From positions 1 to 56,763 of the forward strand of contig CAUHQV010000013.1 of assembly GCA_959608625.1 (NCBI GenBank): a stretch of DNA of 56,763 nucleotides, in the 5' to 3' direction. The position numbers and the translations under genes are program-made. The stretch is from an uncultured Flavobacteriales bacterium. GTDB taxonomy: Bacteria; Bacteroidota; Bacteroidia; Flavobacteriales; UBA1820. Shown here in pieces: positions 8,986-17,429 of the stretch (positions within the stretch are counted from its first letter, which is position 1; every line of letters starts with the position of its first letter). The notes below the pieces were generated by a model, which did no database searches, was not told the DNA's origin, and saw nothing but the letters and a program-made list of their open reading frames with translations.

Positions 8986-10653
8986 ATGTGTGGAATTACA
9001 GCCTTGTTCGACATCCGGCAACAGGAGAGCGAACAGATGCGCCAACAGGCGCTGGAAATGAGTAAACGGATCCGTCATCGCGGGCCGGACTGGAGCGGTA
9101 TTTACTGCGGGCCGACCGCCATCCTGGCGCACGAACGCCTGTCCATCGTAGACCCGGCCTCGGGGCGGCAGCCCTTGGTGAGCCCCGACGGGAAGCAGGC
9201 CCTGTGTGTGAACGGAGAGATATACAACCACCGCGAATTGCGCGAACGCCTGAAAGGGAAATACGAATTCCAGACCGGTTCGGACTGCGAGGTCATTCTG
9301 GCCCTGTACCGGGAAAAAGGCATCGGCCTGCTGGAAGACATCAGCGGCATTTTCGCCTTCGCCCTGTACGACCAGGAAAAAGACGAATACCTCATCGCCC
9401 GCGACCCGATCGGAGTAATCCCCCTGTACATAGGCCGGGACAAAGACGGGCACGTATTGGTATCTTCCGAACTGAAAGGACTGGAAGGTTTTGCCGACGA
9501 GTGCGAAGTGTTCCTGCCCGGACATTACTATTCGAGCAAGGAAGGGAAAATGAAACGGTGGTACCAACGCGACTGGATGGAATACGACAACGTAAAAGAC
9601 AATCCGGCCGACGTGAAAACCCTGCGCCGCGCCCTGGAAGACGCCGTGAAGCGTCAACTGATGAGCGACGTCCCCTACGGCGTACTCCTTTCCGGCGGAC
9701 TGGACTCGTCCATCATCTCGGCCGTAGCCAAACAATACGCGGCCAAACGTATCGAGAACGAAGGGCGGACGGATGCCTGGTGGCCCCAGCTCCACTCTTT
9801 CGCAGTAGGGCTCGACGGGTCTCCCGACCTGAAAGCCGCCCGGAAAGTGGCCGATCATATCGGCACAGTCCACCACGAGATACATTACACCGTACAGGAA
9901 GGCCTGGACGCTATCCGCGACGTGATCTACTTTATCGAGACCTACGATGTGACCACCGTGCGCGCCTCGACCCCGATGTACCTCTTGTCCCGGGTGATCA
10001 AGAGCATGGGTATCAAGATGGTGCTCAGCGGGGAAGGAGCCGACGAAGTGTTCGGAGGCTACCTCTATTTCCACAAAGCGCCCGACGCTCGCGCGTTCCA
10101 CGAAGAAACCATCCGTAAGATCGGGAAACTGTATATGTACGATTGCCTGCGCGCCAACAAGAGCCTGGCAGCCTGGGGCGTGGAGGGCCGTGTCCCCTTC
10201 CTGGACAAGGAATTCCTCGATGTGGCGATGCGCCTGAACCCCGAGGCCAAAATGGCCCCCGGCAAAGTGATCGAGAAAAAGATCCTCCGTGAAGCGTTTG
10301 AGGATCTGCTCCCTCCCGAAGTGGCCTGGCGCCAGAAGGAACAATTCTCCGATGGAGTGGGCTACAACTGGATAGACTCCCTTAAGGCCATTGCCTCGGC
10401 CCAGGTAACCGACCAGCAGATGGCCGCCGCCGCCCGGCGTTTTCCGGTAAACCCTCCCCAAAACAAGGAGGAATACTACTACCGGAGTATTTTCGAAGAG
10501 CATTTCCCTAGCGGTAGCGCCGCCCTGACGGTACCTTCCGTACCATCGGTAGCCTGTTCCACGGCCGAAGCGCTGGCTTGGGACTCCTCGTTCCAAAATA
10601 TGAACGATCCCAGCGGCCGCGCCGTAAAAGGCGTCCATGACAGCGCTTACTAA
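8986..10653 (+). CDS. asnB: asparagine synthase B (glutamine-hydrolysing)
   Basis: The 555-residue enzyme makes asparagine from aspartate, glutamine and ATP. It starts MCGI, with Cys2 as the N-terminal nucleophile of the Ntn-type glutaminase domain (about 1-190). The synthetase domain has the PP-loop SGGLDSS (236-242) and the conserved GEGADEVFGGY and GVEGRVPFLD segments. Length and motifs agree with E. coli AsnB. The start is fixed by the need for Cys at position 2. It is the last gene of the gltB-gltD-asnB operon and is followed by a strong terminator. The operon thus turns ammonia-derived nitrogen into Glu and Asn. Confidence 0.96.
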   Translation: MCGITALFDIRQQESEQMRQQALEMSKRIRHRGPDWSGIYCGPTAILAHERLSIVDPASGRQPLVSPDGKQALCVNGEIYNHRELRERLKGKYEFQTGSDCEVILALYREKGIGLLEDISGIFAFALYDQEKDEYLIARDPIGVIPLYIGRDKDGHVLVSSELKGLEGFADECEVFLPGHYYSSKEGKMKRWYQRDWMEYDNVKDNPADVKTLRRALEDAVKRQLMSDVPYGVLLSGGLDSSIISAVAKQYAAKRIENEGRTDAWWPQLHSFAVGLDGSPDLKAARKVADHIGTVHHEIHYTVQEGLDAIRDVIYFIETYDVTTVRASTPMYLLSRVIKSMGIKMVLSGEGADEVFGGYLYFHKAPDARAFHEETIRKIGKLYMYDCLRANKSLAAWGVEGRVPFLDKEFLDVAMRLNPEAKMAPGKVIEKKILREAFEDLLPPEVAWRQKEQFSDGVGYNWIDSLKAIASAQVTDQQMAAAARRFPVNPPQNKEEYYYRSIFEEHFPSGSAALTVPSVPSVACSTAEALAWDSSFQNMNDPSGRAVKGVHDSAY

Positions 10654-10675
10654 ACCGTTCAACGTTTCAACAGGG

Positions 10676-10711
10676 ATCGGCGCAGAGCTTTTTGCTCTGC
10701 GCCGATTTTTT
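10676..10711 (+). terminator. rho-independent terminator of gltB-gltD-asnB
   Basis: A perfect 13-bp stem, ATCGGCGCAGAGC (10676-10688) with GCTCTGCGCCGAT (10694-10706), encloses a T5 loop and is followed by a T run. It starts 22 bases after the asnB stop. Confidence 0.92.
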
Positions 10712-10786
10712 ATGAGCCTATCTTTAATTATATAAACCGCCGGCGGAAATAACACTCGAATACTGCCTAATTCGCCCGATAATTGC

Positions 10787-10794
10787 TATATTTG
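10787..10794 (+). promoter_or_regulatory. -7 promoter element upstream of the RclA-like gene
   Basis: TATATTTG matches TAnnTTTG exactly. It sits 200 bases before the next start codon, and no good -33 box is visible. The spacer 10712-10993 holds no gene that I can support. Its GC-rich second half has a small dyad (GCGGA/TCCGC near 10888-10900) and could be a structured leader. Confidence 0.4.
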
Positions 10795-10993
10795 AGTAAT
10801 ACAGGAAAACACCTCTCTTTCGCCCTCGATTTCCAAACGAAACTCGAAAGGTGTATTGCGCTGTCCTCGCACCTCAACCGGGCGGACGCGGATTTCCGCG
10901 GCTCTCCGGGGCGGGAAGGCTAGTGGTAAAAGACACCGCCATCCTGTCCGGAGCGGAAAAAAAGATATTGAAAATCCTAAAAACCCAGTAACC

Positions 10994-12370
10994 ATGGAAA
11001 AATACGACACCATCATCATAGGTTTTGGCAAAGGGGGCAAGACCCTGGCCGCCTATATGTCTCAAAAAGGCCTGAAAGTGGCCGTAGTGGAAAAATCGCC
11101 CAAAATGTATGGGGGAACCTGCATCAACATAGGCTGTATCCCCACCAAAACACTGGTCCACATGGCCAAAGATTCGACCAAGATGGGCTTCCCGGATTTC
11201 GAGCAAAAAGCGGATTTCTACCGCAAATCCATCGAAAAGAAAGACGCCATCATCGACGGTATCCGGCAGAAGAACTATGACAAACTGGCTGTGGATTCGA
11301 AAAACGTCACGGTGATCGACGGGGCAGGTTCTTTCGTCTCCTCCAAAGTGGTACGCGTGAAAACCGCCGCCGGGGATAAAGAAATCACCGCCGGCAGGAT
11401 ATTCATCAATACCGGGGCCGATACGTTTATCCCACACATCGACGGGCTGCGGGAGAGTAAACGGGTATACACCAGCACATCGATCATGGAGTTGAAGGAA
11501 CTGCCCCGTCACCTGGTAATCATCGGCGGAGGCTACATCGGGCTCGAATTCGCCTCGATGTATGCTTCGTTCGGCTCGTCCGTCACAGTAGTGGAAGGCA
11601 ACGACACGCTCATCCCCGCCGAAGACCGCGATATCGCCCAGAGTGTAAAGGAAGTGCTGGAAAAAAAGAATGTCACGTTCGTAATGGGCGCCGAGGTCAC
11701 TTCCCTGCTGGATACCGAAGAATGCACCCGGGTAAACCTCGCCAAGGACGGCAAAACCGCCATCCTGTGCGCCGAGGCCATTCTGGTATCCACCGGCCGA
11801 CGTCCCTACACTGAAGGGCTGAACCTGGAAGCCGCGGGGGTAGCGCTCGATGCCCGGGGAGCCATACAGGTGGACGATAAGCTCCGCACCACCGCGCCGG
11901 GCATCTGGGCGATGGGCGACGTAAAAGGCGGCCTTCAATTCACCTATATCTCGCTGGACGATTTCCGAATCATCCGCGACCAGCTCTTCGGCAAAAACGA
12001 AAGGAATACCGAAGACCGCTATCCTGTACCCTATACCGTGTTCATCGAACCGCCGCTTTCCCGCATCGGGATGAGCGAAACACAAGCCGTACAGGCCGGA
12101 AAAGACGTAAAGATCACCAAGATCCCGGCCGCCGCTTTCCCCCGCACCAAGACCTTCGGGCAGACGGACGGGCTGCTCAAAGCGGTCACAGACGCCAAAA
12201 CAGGCAAAATACTCGGATGTACGCTCTTCTGTGCCGATTCGCAGGAAGTCATCAATACGGTGGCCCTGGCCATGGAAAACGGCATGGATTATAAAATACT
12301 CCGGGATGCCATCTACACACACCCTTCGATGAGCGAATCGCTGAACGACCTGTTCGACATTCCGGCGTAA
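10994..12370 (+). CDS. RclA-like pyridine nucleotide-disulfide oxidoreductase
   Basis: The 458-residue flavoprotein belongs to the glutathione reductase/dihydrolipoamide dehydrogenase superfamily. The FAD-binding motif is IIIGFGKGGK (7-16). The redox disulfide is Cys43/Cys48 in GGTCINIGCIPTK. The NAD(P)H motif GGGYIGLEFASMY is near 178, and the C-terminal catalytic His443 is in YTHPSMSE. The CINIGC sequence and the TLVH that follows closely resemble E. coli RclA, which protects against reactive chlorine species and reduces copper. A mercuric-reductase-like role cannot be excluded, but MerA cysteines at the C terminus are absent. The start is the ATG at 10994, directly before the FAD motif; a longer open frame upstream is unlikely to be translated. 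Confidence 0.85.
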   Translation: MEKYDTIIIGFGKGGKTLAAYMSQKGLKVAVVEKSPKMYGGTCINIGCIPTKTLVHMAKDSTKMGFPDFEQKADFYRKSIEKKDAIIDGIRQKNYDKLAVDSKNVTVIDGAGSFVSSKVVRVKTAAGDKEITAGRIFINTGADTFIPHIDGLRESKRVYTSTSIMELKELPRHLVIIGGGYIGLEFASMYASFGSSVTVVEGNDTLIPAEDRDIAQSVKEVLEKKNVTFVMGAEVTSLLDTEECTRVNLAKDGKTAILCAEAILVSTGRRPYTEGLNLEAAGVALDARGAIQVDDKLRTTAPGIWAMGDVKGGLQFTYISLDDFRIIRDQLFGKNERNTEDRYPVPYTVFIEPPLSRIGMSETQAVQAGKDVKITKIPAAAFPRTKTFGQTDGLLKAVTDAKTGKILGCTLFCADSQEVINTVALAMENGMDYKILRDAIYTHPSMSESLNDLFDIPA

Positions 12371-12391
12371 AGTATTGCCTTCCGAAAATAA

Positions 12392-12429
12392 AAGAACACC
12401 CCAAGCCATTAAAGGTTCGGGGTGTTCTT
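12392..12429 (+). terminator. terminator-like hairpin after the RclA-like gene
   Basis: AAGAACACCCC (12392-12402) pairs exactly with GGGGTGTTCTT (12419-12429). The stem's own 3' end supplies the T-rich part, and no long T run follows. It begins 22 bases after the stop codon. Confidence 0.7.
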
Positions 12430-12512
12430 GCAAATCAATGTTAAATTCCCCCTATAGGAACATCTAAAACGCCGGGAGATGTGATTTTGTACCGTTATAT
12501 TCCAGTTGTACA

Positions 12513-13679
12513 GTGAAAAAAGGACTGATCGCTTTAGCATTGGGCACCCTGGGCCTGGGGATGTCCGAATTCGTGATGATGGGTATCCTGCCCGATGTAG
12601 CCCGGAACCTGGATATTTCCATCCCCGTAGCCGCACATTTTATTTCGGCTTATGCCATCGGGGTATGCGTCGGGGCTCCCTTTCTGGTGCTTGTCGCACG
12701 CAAACGCCCTCTGAAACAAATCCTGTTGGTCTTGGTCGCTGTTTTCACCTTCGGGAATCTCTTGTCCTGCGTAGCCCCGAACTATCATGCCATGCTGGCC
12801 ACCCGGTTCATCTCGGGCCTTCCCCACGGGGCCTATTTCGGGGTGGGGTCGATCGTAGCCTCGAAAATGGCCGCCGAAGGAAAAAGTTCCGCGGCTGTGG
12901 CGATGATGATAGCCGGCATGACCGTAGCCAATCTGGCCGGCGTCCCCCTGGGCACATACATCAGCCAAACGATCTCCTGGCGGACGACATTTCTGCTTAT
13001 CGGTTGCCTGGATGCCTTGATACTCTATTTCGTCTGGCGCTGGGTGCCGCGTTTCGATCCGCTTCCGGACACCGGGTTCAAAGGGCAATTCCGTTTCTTG
13101 CGGTCGGCCGCCCCATGGCTGCTGATCCTGGCGACGATGTTGGGCAACGGCGGCCTCTTCTGCTGGTACAGTTACATCAGCCCGCTGATGACCAACGTAT
13201 CGGGATTCGCACCGGATAAGATGACGGATATCATGGTTCTGGCCGGACTGGGTATGTGCATAGGCAATATTCTATCGGGGCGCCTGTCGGACATTTATTC
13301 CCCGGCCCGGGTGGCCACGACCGTACAATTGCTGATGGGCTTCTCCTTGCTGCTCATTTTTTTCCTGGCCCAGCACGCCATCCTGTCCGTCGTCCTGATG
13401 ACTGTCTGCACGGCCGGGCTGTTCGCCCTGTCGGCCCCGCAGCAGATCCTTCTCCTGCGCAATTCCAAGGGCGGCGAGATGCTCGGCGCGGCCAGCGTGC
13501 AGGTGGCCTTCAACCTGGGTAATGCCCTGGGAGCCTATAGCGGAGGGCTACCGATAGAAGCAGGCTTGGGATACCGGTATCCGGCGCTGGTAGGGGTAGG
13601 TTTTTGTTTTCTGGGATTCGTAATGCTGCTTATCTACTGGAAACGCTACGACAAAAAAGTGCGCCCCCTCAAAATATAG
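12513..13679 (+). CDS. MFS transporter, DHA1/AraJ-like exporter
   Basis: The 388-residue protein has twelve predicted membrane helices. It shows DHA1 family features: the motif ALGTLGLGMSEFVMMGILPDVA in helix 1, R-F-I-S-G-L-P-H-G in helix 4, and the motif C-like stretch GVPLGTYISQTISWR in helix 5. Relatives include AraJ, YdeA and PbuE-type exporters of sugars, nucleosides or drugs, and the substrate cannot be told from sequence. The start is GTG at 12513; no ATG is available upstream in frame, and there is no clear ribosome-binding site. A terminator-like hairpin separates it from the oxidoreductase, so it is probably transcribed alone. Confidence 0.88.
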   Translation: MKKGLIALALGTLGLGMSEFVMMGILPDVARNLDISIPVAAHFISAYAIGVCVGAPFLVLVARKRPLKQILLVLVAVFTFGNLLSCVAPNYHAMLATRFISGLPHGAYFGVGSIVASKMAAEGKSSAAVAMMIAGMTVANLAGVPLGTYISQTISWRTTFLLIGCLDALILYFVWRWVPRFDPLPDTGFKGQFRFLRSAAPWLLILATMLGNGGLFCWYSYISPLMTNVSGFAPDKMTDIMVLAGLGMCIGNILSGRLSDIYSPARVATTVQLLMGFSLLLIFFLAQHAILSVVLMTVCTAGLFALSAPQQILLLRNSKGGEMLGAASVQVAFNLGNALGAYSGGLPIEAGLGYRYPALVGVGFCFLGFVMLLIYWKRYDKKVRPLKI

Positions 13680-13781
13680 CACCGGGGCAGAACTTTTCAA
13701 TTATTTAAAGATTCTTTCGCCCCCGGCTAACATTCCCTGCCTAGCTTTACGGGGTTCAAACGAACCCCAAACCCACTACCG

Positions 13782-14366
13782 ATGGCCCTGACCGAATGCC
13801 CGGAGTGCGGGACTCCCCTGGGCCGGACGGCCCGGAAATGCCCCCGCTGCGGATTGAAACTGAAAAAAAATTCCCGGCACAAAAGAAAGTTCCTGTATGC
13901 TGCCGTGTCCGCTGCAACCCTTATCGTGCTGTCGACCTGGCTTTTCCTGCGTACCGGCAGCGATCCCCGTTTCGAGCGGATCGACACCTGGAAAGGCCCG
14001 GATAAAGAAAAAGTGGAAATTTACCGGACGGACAGGCGCATCGAGGAGAGCGATCTGCGCCGGCATGCCTGGGGCATACTCGGAGGCAATTCCGCGCAGG
14101 CCGTACTTTACTTCGACCACGACATCCGGCTTTTACCTATCGAAGGGGCCGCTTCGTACCTCGAAGCGTTGGACGCAGCCTGCCGGCAAAAACCGGTAGC
14201 GGGCGCCTGGTTTTACCCCGGCACAAAGGACAAAGCCCCCCAAAAAGGATTTAAAATGTACCCCGTATACCCGTTCGGCCGCGAAGAACGGCCGACACCG
14301 GTAAACGAATCTGCGCAAACAGAGGAAGGCGAAAAACTGGAACTCTCCCAAAAATTCGACCATTAG
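13782..14366 (+). CDS. zinc-ribbon membrane protein of unknown function
   Basis: The 194-residue product begins with a zinc ribbon formed by Cys6/Cys9 and Cys20/Cys23 (CPEC and CPRC pairs). A basic stretch (KKNSRHKRK) and a single membrane helix at about 37-57 follow, so the ribbon is cytoplasmic and residues 60-194 lie outside the inner membrane. The outer part has charged and aromatic residues but no motif that I recognise. Its 3' end overlaps the stop of the convergent PP-loop gene by four bases. The function is unknown. Confidence 0.7.
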   Translation: MALTECPECGTPLGRTARKCPRCGLKLKKNSRHKRKFLYAAVSAATLIVLSTWLFLRTGSDPRFERIDTWKGPDKEKVEIYRTDRRIEESDLRRHAWGILGGNSAQAVLYFDHDIRLLPIEGAASYLEALDAACRQKPVAGAWFYPGTKDKAPQKGFKMYPVYPFGREERPTPVNESAQTEEGEKLELSQKFDH

Positions 14367-15067
14367 GCATCTTTCAGGTCGGCCAGCCAATACGAATAAT
14401 CCTTTATCGTGCCATCTTCCAATTTTATAGGGTACGTGGCCCGGAATGTCTCCCCTAAAGAGAAAGGAATTTCCGAAGAAAACATCCCGCCCGCATAACA
14501 AAAAGTATGATATTCCCCGTTCTCCCCGCATACGTCCGCTTCGGCAGGCAGATCCCGGATAAAATCGCGGTCTATCGTCCGGGCGACAAAACTCTTATCC
14601 AGCATTCCGTCCGTCACTGTCACGACGACCGTCCGCAGACCGGAGGCAAGGAACTCTTCCATGATCTCCCCTGAAGTGCGCCCCCACAGGGGTTCGACGA
14701 CCTCTATCCCATAAGGCGAGAGCTGTTTTTCCCGGTAGGATCGCACGTCGTGCAGGAATATGTCCCCGAATACGAAATGGGCAACACCTTGCGCTTTAAA
14801 ATGCCTTACGGCCCCTTCCATCGCACTCCGGTAGTCTTCCATGTTTCCCTTAGGGGTCAAATCGACCACGTATAACGGGATTCCGATACTTCGCGCCTGT
14901 TTTTCGAGCAGGGATGCCGGGATGCCATGCATGGACGAGCGCCGGGAAGCGCGGTTAACGGTAGTAAGCAAAGCCACGACCTCATACCGGCCTTCCTGCA
15001 GGACCTTATACAAAGCGAGAGCCGAATCCTTGCCCCCGCTCCAGTTGAATACCGCTTTTTCTTTCAT
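14363..15067 (-). CDS. Dph6-like PP-loop ATP pyrophosphatase
   Basis: The 234-residue protein starts MKEKAVFNWSGGKDSALAL. The SGGKDS PP-loop binds ATP for adenylation of a substrate. This matches the diphthine-ammonia ligase (Dph6/MJ0570) family. Bacteria do not make diphthamide, so the natural substrate here is unknown. I chose the ATG at 15067 over the one at 15076 because it overlaps the DUF2284 stop codon as ATGA, which points to translational coupling. It is the last gene of an operon with an MscS channel and a DUF2284 protein, and it converges on the zinc-ribbon gene. Confidence 0.82.
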   Translation of the reverse strand: MKEKAVFNWSGGKDSALALYKVLQEGRYEVVALLTTVNRASRRSSMHGIPASLLEKQARSIGIPLYVVDLTPKGNMEDYRSAMEGAVRHFKAQGVAHFVFGDIFLHDVRSYREKQLSPYGIEVVEPLWGRTSGEIMEEFLASGLRTVVVTVTDGMLDKSFVARTIDRDFIRDLPAEADVCGENGEYHTFCYAGGMFSSEIPFSLGETFRATYPIKLEDGTIKDYSYWLADLKDA

Positions 15068-15651
15068 TTTTCCCAATCCGGGATTTCGATTTGGCTATTG
15101 GTAAAAAAACCACTCACCAGCGTAAAATATTCGGGGAGCTCCCCGTGCCGGCTCCACTTCATTTCTATGCCGAGAAGTTCCGAGGCCGTACGGCCCATAT
15201 CCAGCCCGAAAGCCTCCAGCGAAGGGCGCACTTTGTCCGGATGGAGGCATGGTAGCCCTTCCGCCCGGGTACATCCATCTTCCGGGCACAGCATACAGGT
15301 TCCCGCAAAGAAAGCCCTGCTACCGGGATATTTCTTTTCCATCGCCAGCAAACGAGCGTCGATCCCTTGGCGGGCGAGCCGCAATAGCTCCCGGCCCACT
15401 TCCACGGTGTTCCCTGTTCGGGTACATTCTTCCCGCACCGCATCGCCCGCAATGACTTTCGTTCCTATGACCCAAGCGGTGCGATATCCGGATAAATACG
15501 CCTCGGTATCGAATTCGTACGGCGGGCAAGCCCAGCATGTGCCGTACCGGCCGCATTGGCGGCAGAAGACGATGAATTTTTCCACATCCCGGAACTGTTT
15601 GAGATATTGCGGGACTTCCAGCGAGGAAACCGTTGTTTCGGTGCGGAACAT
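15064..15651 (-). CDS. DUF2284 metal-binding protein
   Basis: The 195-residue cytoplasmic protein carries two cysteine clusters. The first is Cys30, Cys33, Cys39 and Cys42 (CRQCGRYGTCWACPPYEFD). The second is C-x2-C-x4-C followed later by another Cys (CMLCPEDGCTRAEGLPC). This pattern defines DUF2284, thought to bind iron-sulfur clusters or another metal. The gene begins seven bases after the MscS channel stop and overlaps the PP-loop gene as ATGA, so the three are almost surely one transcript. Its role is not established. Confidence 0.82.
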   Translation of the reverse strand: MFRTETTVSSLEVPQYLKQFRDVEKFIVFCRQCGRYGTCWACPPYEFDTEAYLSGYRTAWVIGTKVIAGDAVREECTRTGNTVEVGRELLRLARQGIDARLLAMEKKYPGSRAFFAGTCMLCPEDGCTRAEGLPCLHPDKVRPSLEAFGLDMGRTASELLGIEMKWSRHGELPEYFTLVSGFFTNSQIEIPDWEK

Positions 15652-15657
15652 GGTCGG

Positions 15658-16884
15658 TTACTGGCGCTGGCTGTCCTCGGCGGAGACGACGTTCCCCGAA
15701 TACTGGAACGCCCGGAGGTTGAACATATCCATCACGGCAAACACATGGTCGAAAATGTCGGATTGCACCTGCTCGTAGCGCACCCACTCCTGCCGGGCGG
15801 AGAAACAGTAGATCTCCAGCGGGAGTCCGGTGGGCGTGGGTTGGAGCTGGCGTACCATATGGGTCATGTTCAGGTTGATGTCGGGATTGTGCGAAAGCCA
15901 GGTCTCTAGGTATTCGCGGAAAGTTCCGATATTGGTCAGGCGCCGTTCATCCAGGATATTTTCCCGGTTGGCGTTGAATTTTTCCAGGTCGGACACTTTG
16001 CCTTCTATATAATCCTTGAGCAGGACGGATTTTTTCAGCACTTCGAGTTCCCCTTTGGTCAGGTAATGGATGGAATTCACGTCGATATTCACCGAACGCT
16101 TGATCCGCCGGCCTTCCGACTCCTCCATCCCCCGCCAGTTGGTGAACGATTCGGACACCAGCTTGTAGGTCGGGATCGTCGTGATAGTCTTGTCCCAGTT
16201 TTGGACTTTGACCGTAGTGAGGTTTATTTCCAGCACGTCGCCGTCGGCCCCGGCGCTGGGCATCACGATCCAGTCGCCCAGGCGAACCATATTATTGGCA
16301 CTCAGCTGTATCCCGGCTACGAATCCCAGGATGGAATCCTTGAAGATGAGCATCAGCACCGCCGCAAACGCCGTGAGCCCCGCCAGCAGCGTAGCGATCG
16401 ATTCCTGGGTGAAGATGCCGATCACCACGATCACCGCCGCGCACCAGAAGAAGATCATCACCAATTGGATAAAGACCTTTATCGGCCGGTCTTTGGAGAC
16501 GGAATAGCTTTCGTAGATCCGGTTAACCCCGTCGAGGATGGCGGAAATCAGCATCACCGAGGCGAAAATGATCCAGATACTTACCAACCGGGAAAAGATG
16601 TACATCTTATCCCACTCGATCCAAGTGAGGCCTACCTGCACCGCGATAGGCGCAATAAGCAAGCCCAACCGGTTGAAGAATTTCCGGTCGAACATCAAAT
16701 CGTCCCACCGGAACGGGGTATGACGCACAAGGCGTATTACGACCCAGGCCAGCCATTTTTTGACTACCAGGTAGGAAAACCATCCGGCCAGGGCTATGAT
16801 CGCCAGGATGATCGTCACCCGCAAAAAGGCGACCAGCCCTTCGGAGTGTATCCCGATATCGTTCAGAAGAGAGGTAATGTCCAT
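15658..16884 (-). CDS. YbdG-type mechanosensitive channel (MscS family)
   Basis: The 408-residue inner-membrane protein has about five N-terminal hydrophobic helices (near 15-40, 70-90, 97-118, 138-160 and 165-190). The pore-lining helix and beta domain follow: LIFKDSILGFVAGIQLSANN, then GDWIVMPSAGADGDV, then LTTVKVQNWDKTITTIPTYKLV. These stretches closely resemble E. coli YbdG (MscM), a small-conductance channel gated by mild osmotic down-shock. The C-terminal cytoplasmic domain is complete. It is the first gene of the channel-DUF2284-PP-loop operon. Confidence 0.9.
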   Translation of the reverse strand: MDITSLLNDIGIHSEGLVAFLRVTIILAIIALAGWFSYLVVKKWLAWVVIRLVRHTPFRWDDLMFDRKFFNRLGLLIAPIAVQVGLTWIEWDKMYIFSRLVSIWIIFASVMLISAILDGVNRIYESYSVSKDRPIKVFIQLVMIFFWCAAVIVVIGIFTQESIATLLAGLTAFAAVLMLIFKDSILGFVAGIQLSANNMVRLGDWIVMPSAGADGDVLEINLTTVKVQNWDKTITTIPTYKLVSESFTNWRGMEESEGRRIKRSVNIDVNSIHYLTKGELEVLKKSVLLKDYIEGKVSDLEKFNANRENILDERRLTNIGTFREYLETWLSHNPDINLNMTHMVRQLQPTPTGLPLEIYCFSARQEWVRYEQVQSDIFDHVFAVMDMFNLRAFQYSGNVVSAEDSQRQ

Positions 16885-16938
16885 GTTTCTTTTCGTTTTT
16901 TGTGATAGGATTCAGGTCGGGGTGGCAAAAAAAGGACT

Positions 16939-17301
16939 TCAGCCATTTACTATTTTTTCCAAAAATTGCTGCAGGACCAGCGCATGGTTTTGCGTAAGAT
17001 TTTTGGACGCATACAGCAGAGTGACGATTTTTTCCCCTTTGAGCCGTTCGGCGAATTCCCGGGCCGCAGGGGAGGCTTCGAGTTCCTGCAAATAGCGCTT
17101 TTTAAAATCGGTCCAGCGACCCTCAGGATCGACATGGAACCACTGCCGCAATGGGGTGGATGGGGTTACGTCTTTGGCCCACAGATCGTAAAGGAGGTTT
17201 TCTTTCCGGATCCCACGGGGCCACAGTTTATCCACCAGTACCCGAAACCCATCCGACGGCTCGGGGGGGAGGTACACTCTTTTTATCTTTACTTGTGTCA
17301 T
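16939..17301 (-). CDS. DUF488 family protein (YeaO-like)
   Basis: The 120-residue cytoplasmic protein has the family signature RVLVDKLWPRGIRKE near the N terminus and L-Y-A-S-K-N near the C terminus, as in E. coli YeaO. The length is typical. DUF488 proteins are widespread but have no agreed biochemical role. The gene lies 54 bases upstream of the MscS channel gene on the same strand and could be read into it. No promoter is obvious. Confidence 0.85.
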   Translation of the reverse strand: MTQVKIKRVYLPPEPSDGFRVLVDKLWPRGIRKENLLYDLWAKDVTPSTPLRQWFHVDPEGRWTDFKKRYLQELEASPAAREFAERLKGEKIVTLLYASKNLTQNHALVLQQFLEKIVNG

Positions 17302-17376
17302 AGCGTAAAAGGTTTTAGGGTTCTTTTTAGGGCGTAAGACAAATGTAATCCATTATTCCCGCAAAAACAAACCTTA

Positions 17377-17404
17377 CCGGGAGACTGTAAAATAAGGCTC
17401 CCGG
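17377..17404 (-). terminator. probable terminator of the kdp operon
   Basis: CCGGGAG (17377-17383) and CTCCCGG (17398-17404) form a 7-bp stem. On the minus strand it is followed by a T-rich stretch. It begins 26 bases beyond the histidine kinase stop. Confidence 0.55.
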
Positions 17405-17429
17405 CAGACAAAACCTCCTTTTTAAAATA

